Below, piece by piece: positions 53,387 through 56,434 of a stretch of 56,434 nt of DNA. The position numbers and the translations under genes are program-made. Numbering within the stretch: the first letter of the stretch is position 1; each line of letters opens with the position of its first letter. Source of the DNA: JBBQYA01 sp038209155 (lineage in GTDB: Bacteria; Bacteroidota; Bacteroidia; Sphingobacteriales; Sphingobacteriaceae); the NCBI GenBank assembly GCA_038209155.1, contig JBBQYA010000004.1, forward strand, positions 1 through 56,434, written 5' to 3'. The notes under the pieces are model-generated. The model had not been told where the DNA came from and made no database searches. It was given only the letters and a program-made list of their open reading frames with translations.

Positions 53387-54892
53387 TTATCCCTCTAAAT
53401 AATACCACTCCGAATTAATTTTCGAGTCTTTAATTACAAAATCCAATTTTTTTAATTCTTCCCGTATTTTATCTACGGCAGCATAATCTTTTCTAGCTTT
53501 TGCAGAGCGATAATTTTCTAATAAAATATTCATCAATCCACTTTGGTTTTTTAGCTCAGCTTTATTTTCTTCTATTCCTAAAACATCTCTCAACGTTATT
53601 GTAAAACTGTTTTTTAAATTTTCAAACGTTTCTTTTTTTACAGAGGAAAGAATATTTATATCTGTGTAAAAAGTGTTTATATATTTTAATAATTGAAATA
53701 ACGATGCAATTGTAATTGCTGAATTAAAATCTGAATTTAAACCATCTAACACGGAATCAGAATTAATATTTATCTCAGAATTTAATTCTTCATTAATTTC
53801 TGATTGTTCTGTATAGATTAAAAGATCTAAAGTTAATACTCCGTTAATCAATTTTTTATACCCTTTTTCTGCAGCTAACAAAGCTTCATTGCTAAAGTCT
53901 AAAGTGCTTCTGTAATGCGCAGTTAAAATAAAAAAACGAATAGTCATGGCAGAATAAGATCTGTTCAACATGGGATGGTCTCCAGAGAAAAACTGCTGTA
54001 GTGAAATACTATTTCCTAAAGACTTTCCCATTTTCTGCCCTCCGATGGTGATCATATTATTATGCAACCAATATTTAGCAGGATTCTTTCCAGTAGCACC
54101 TTCGCTCTGTGCGATTTCGCATTCGTGGTGAGGAAAAAGTAAATCCATTCCACCACCATGAATATCAAATTGTTCGCCCAAATACTTCGCGCTCATAGCC
54201 GAACATTCTATGTGCCAACCCGGAAAACCGAGCCCATAATCAGAATCCCAACGCATTATATGTTCTGGTGAAGCTTTTTTCCAAAGAGCAAAATCTGCAG
54301 GATTTCTTTTTTCACTTTGCCCATCTAAAACTCTTTTTTCTGCCCCAGCTCCAGCTATTAAATCCTCCAATACTCTACCAGAAAGTACACCGTAATGGTG
54401 ATTTTCATTATAAGTATTCACATCAAAATAGACAGATCCATTAGCCTCATAAGCAAAACCTTTTGCTATTAAAACCTTGATTAAAGCTAATTGCTCAGGT
54501 ATATGTCCAGAAGCACGCGGCTCAATACTCGGTTTTCGAACGTTTAAAATATCTAAATCTCTATGGTAAGCATCAGCATAATATTGAACCACTTCCATTG
54601 GTTCTAGACGATCTAATAAAGCCTGCTTTGCAATCTTATCTTCCCCTTCGTCTCCATCATTTACTAAATGACCTACATCGGTTATATTCCGAACATATCG
54701 TACTTTATAACCAGAATGAGTTAAAAAACGAAAAATTAAATCGAATGTAATTGCAGATCTCGCATGCCCTAAATGTGGATATCCGTAAACAGTTGGTCCA
54801 CATAAATACATTCCGACAAATGGTGGATTTAAGGGTTCAAAAAGTTCCTTTTTACGACTTAAAGAATTGTAAACATATAACGGACTACTCAT
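53387..54892 (-). CDS. cysS: Cysteinyl-tRNA synthetase
   Basis: A 501-residue class I synthetase charging tRNA(Cys). Motifs: HLGH (40-43, the HIGH site) and KMGKS (287-291, the KMSKS site). The zinc ligands fit the family: Cys31, Cys230 and the HHECE region (255-259). Length is near the usual 460-500. It is 27 nt downstream of the EEP-domain gene on the same strand and convergent with the L,D-transpeptidase gene. Confidence 0.97.
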   Translation of the reverse strand: MSSPLYVYNSLSRKKELFEPLNPPFVGMYLCGPTVYGYPHLGHARSAITFDLIFRFLTHSGYKVRYVRNITDVGHLVNDGDEGEDKIAKQALLDRLEPMEVVQYYADAYHRDLDILNVRKPSIEPRASGHIPEQLALIKVLIAKGFAYEANGSVYFDVNTYNENHHYGVLSGRVLEDLIAGAGAEKRVLDGQSEKRNPADFALWKKASPEHIMRWDSDYGLGFPGWHIECSAMSAKYLGEQFDIHGGGMDLLFPHHECEIAQSEGATGKNPAKYWLHNNMITIGGQKMGKSLGNSISLQQFFSGDHPMLNRSYSAMTIRFFILTAHYRSTLDFSNEALLAAEKGYKKLINGVLTLDLLIYTEQSEINEELNSEININSDSVLDGLNSDFNSAITIASLFQLLKYINTFYTDINILSSVKKETFENLKNSFTITLRDVLGIEENKAELKNQSGLMNILLENYRSAKARKDYAAVDKIREELKKLDFVIKDSKINSEWYYLEG

Positions 54893-54919
54893 GCTGCAAA
54901 CTTAATAGATTTTTTATCT

Positions 54920-56044
54920 TCAATTGCTTGGCAAATTATTCGAAACCAAACTAAGATCACTTCTAATGGGATAATGATCGGATAATTCTTTTTTAATGAC
55001 TTGATAATTTTGGATTTCAAATTCTTTCCCAGCCATTATATAGTCAATTTGGAAATTCGGAAAGGCTCCTGCATACGTAATTTCATATCCACTGCCTTTT
55101 TCAGAAAATGCACTTTTCAAATTTTCAGAAATAGTTTTAAAGGTAAAAGAAACCGGTGTATCGTTAAAATCACCGCATAAAATTACAGGATATGGGCTTT
55201 CGCTAATTGCTTTCGCTACAAGTTTTGCTTGAAAAGCTCTTTTCTTAAAAGCTAATTTCAATCGACTACCAATTTTTTTGGAAGAAACCACATCTGGATC
55301 AAATTCATTTTTCATATCCTTAATATATTCGTAATCCTCGGGTTTAAAATTGATCGATTGTAAATGAACACCAAATACGCGAATTGTATCTTTTTTTATT
55401 TTTAAATCTGCATAAATACAGGAGTTCTGTCGCTTCTCATTTGAGAATTTTACATATCCAGTTTTAATGATTTTGTATTTTGAAAAAATAGCCATTCCTA
55501 TTTGTTGGAATTCTGTATCTAATATTTTATCAAAATAAACTTCACGACTGCCTAAAAGATATTTTATGCTGTCCATAAGATCATAGCTGCCTTTTCTTCG
55601 TGTATAGAATTCTTGAAAACAAATAATATCAGGCTGTTGGTTTTTAATAATTGCCAACATATTACTTCTAACTTCAGGATCAAACTGTTGATCAAATGCT
55701 CTGAAATTATTGACATTATAAGTCATCACTCTAATGTCATTTTCATTTTTTTCTTGACTTATTTCTTTTTTATTAAAATTTATTTTAAAAACATTTTTAT
55801 GGGTTTTTAAACCAAATAAAAGCACTAGAAAAGAAAGGAAAAAAAATATTTTTTTTCTTATTAACCAATAAATACAAAATAAAACATTAGAGATTAATAA
55901 TGCAGGATAAGCAAGTCCAAAAAAAGCAAAAAACCAATATTTTTCTGGATCTAATAGATTGGTGAAATAGGTAATAACTAATGCTGCAGCACAAAAAAGA
56001 TTCCCAATTAAAAACAACCATCCGAAAAAGCTAATTTTTTTCAT
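54920..56044 (-). CDS. Membrane-anchored endonuclease/exonuclease/phosphatase family protein
   Basis: A 374-residue protein with three N-terminal membrane helices (about 5-28, 37-61, 66-83) and then an EEP catalytic domain (about 105-370). Active-site motifs are intact: VMTYNVNNF, CFQEF, VHLQS, CGDFNDTP, and SDHYPI at the C-terminus. The catalytic domain is probably outside the inner membrane. Substrate could be nucleic acid, sphingomyelin-like lipid or inositol phosphate; the sequence does not say. It lies 67 nt after the rhomboid gene, and rhomboid-EEP pairs are common in Bacteroidota. Confidence 0.88.
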   Translation of the reverse strand: MKKISFFGWLFLIGNLFCAAALVITYFTNLLDPEKYWFFAFFGLAYPALLISNVLFCIYWLIRKKIFFFLSFLVLLFGLKTHKNVFKINFNKKEISQEKNENDIRVMTYNVNNFRAFDQQFDPEVRSNMLAIIKNQQPDIICFQEFYTRRKGSYDLMDSIKYLLGSREVYFDKILDTEFQQIGMAIFSKYKIIKTGYVKFSNEKRQNSCIYADLKIKKDTIRVFGVHLQSINFKPEDYEYIKDMKNEFDPDVVSSKKIGSRLKLAFKKRAFQAKLVAKAISESPYPVILCGDFNDTPVSFTFKTISENLKSAFSEKGSGYEITYAGAFPNFQIDYIMAGKEFEIQNYQVIKKELSDHYPIRSDLSLVSNNLPSN

Positions 56045-56111
56045 TGCTTATGGATTTCGTTAATTTGTGAGAGAGTTTTTGAGAGCATCAGTAGGTAGTT
56101 AAATTCTAAGG

Positions 56112-56434
56112 TTACTCATTATTACTAGATTTGAATAATAAATTCTTTTCCTCTTTACTCAAACTTTCGTAACCAGATTTAGAAATTTTATCTAAAATAG
56201 AGTCAATCACATGCTGCTCTATTCCCGAATCTCTGGATTTTCCTGAAGGATTTTTATGCGCAACTTTTAATTTATTTTTACCTGAAAACATACCAGAAAC
56301 TTTGCTTAAAGGTTTTTGAATAACCAAACTTAAATCTCTTCCACTATTTAATTGTTTGACATAAATAAAACCATATAATGCTCCTCCCAAATGAGCAATA
56401 TGTCCACCGGCATTTCCACTTCCTATGCTCAAAA
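56112..56434 (-). CDS. Rhomboid family intramembrane serine protease (5' truncated; C-terminal part)
   Basis: The frame runs off the window edge on the minus strand, so only the C-terminal 107 or so residues are seen. GGHIAHLGGALYGF holds the conserved rhomboid histidine of the Ser-His dyad in a membrane helix. The Ser-containing GxSG helix must lie beyond the window. After the helix come a basic linker and a short soluble tail (QHVIDSILDKISKSGYESLSKEEKNLL). The TTG at 56432 is probably an internal Leu codon. Confidence 0.85.
   Translation of the reverse strand, partial: LSIGSGNAGGHIAHLGGALYGFIYVKQLNSGRDLSLVIQKPLSKVSGMFSGKNKLKVAHKNPSGKSRDSGIEQHVIDSILDKISKSGYESLSKEEKNLLFKSSNNE

Overview
The window is a continuous stretch of AT-rich chromosome from a member of the Bacteroidota. 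Evidence for the lineage: the giant type IX secretion (T9SS) translocon gene sprA, two proteins ending in T9SS type A sorting domains, a TamL/TamB pair, a MoxR-Bat operon, a maeB-ruvA-sprA-gcvH-vanZ gene order I recall as common in the phylum, promoter-like TAnnTTTG boxes, and few Shine-Dalgarno sequences. Several starts are TTG or GTG. I cannot place it below phylum with confidence; a free-living Flavobacteriia/Cytophagia/Chitinophagia-type organism fits. I see no rRNA, tRNA, CRISPR array, insertion sequence or prophage block.

Layout. 1-4.4 kb (+): the 3' end of a surface/tail-fibre-like protein with an S74 intramolecular chaperone, then a T9SS cargo protein. 4.4-9.7 kb (-): the Bat operon (moxR, DUF58, a BatD-like membrane protein, batA, and a single gene joining batB to batC). 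9.8-11.8 kb: a PH-domain protein, upp, a DinB-like protein and a possible 33-residue membrane peptide. 11.9-19.3 kb (-): tamL and tamB, overlapping by 4 nt. 19.4-23.7 kb: a glycosyltransferase convergent with a large secreted 5'-nucleotidase carrying PKD-like repeats and a T9SS tail, separated by a bidirectional terminator.

23.9-36.9 kb (+): a long co-directional run: an unknown secreted protein, a DUF6427 membrane protein, acylphosphatase, a flippase, dut, a sugar-phosphate nucleotidyltransferase, a TPR protein, a DUF4292 lipoprotein that looks LolB-like, an EnvC-like LytM protein, tatA, gatA and a LysM lytic transglycosylase. Much of it is envelope building and remodelling. 37-48.2 kb (+): maeB (with a good promoter and an upstream terminator), ruvA, sprA, gcvH, a VanZ-like protein and a 47-residue lipoprotein. 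A 0.4 kb spacer with a degenerate repeat family follows. 48.6-53.3 kb (+): feoA, feoB, an SprT-like metalloprotein and an L,D-transpeptidase. 53.4-56.4 kb (-): cysS, a membrane-anchored endonuclease/exonuclease/phosphatase protein and the 3' end of a rhomboid protease gene.

Most genes are core Bacteroidota housekeeping or envelope genes, and no clear novel defence or mobile system is visible. The most notable points are the batB-batC fusion next to a BatA with a broken MIDAS, the LolB-like DUF4292 lipoprotein, the degenerate repeat spacer before feoAB, and two short genes (33 and 47 residues) that automated calling could miss.
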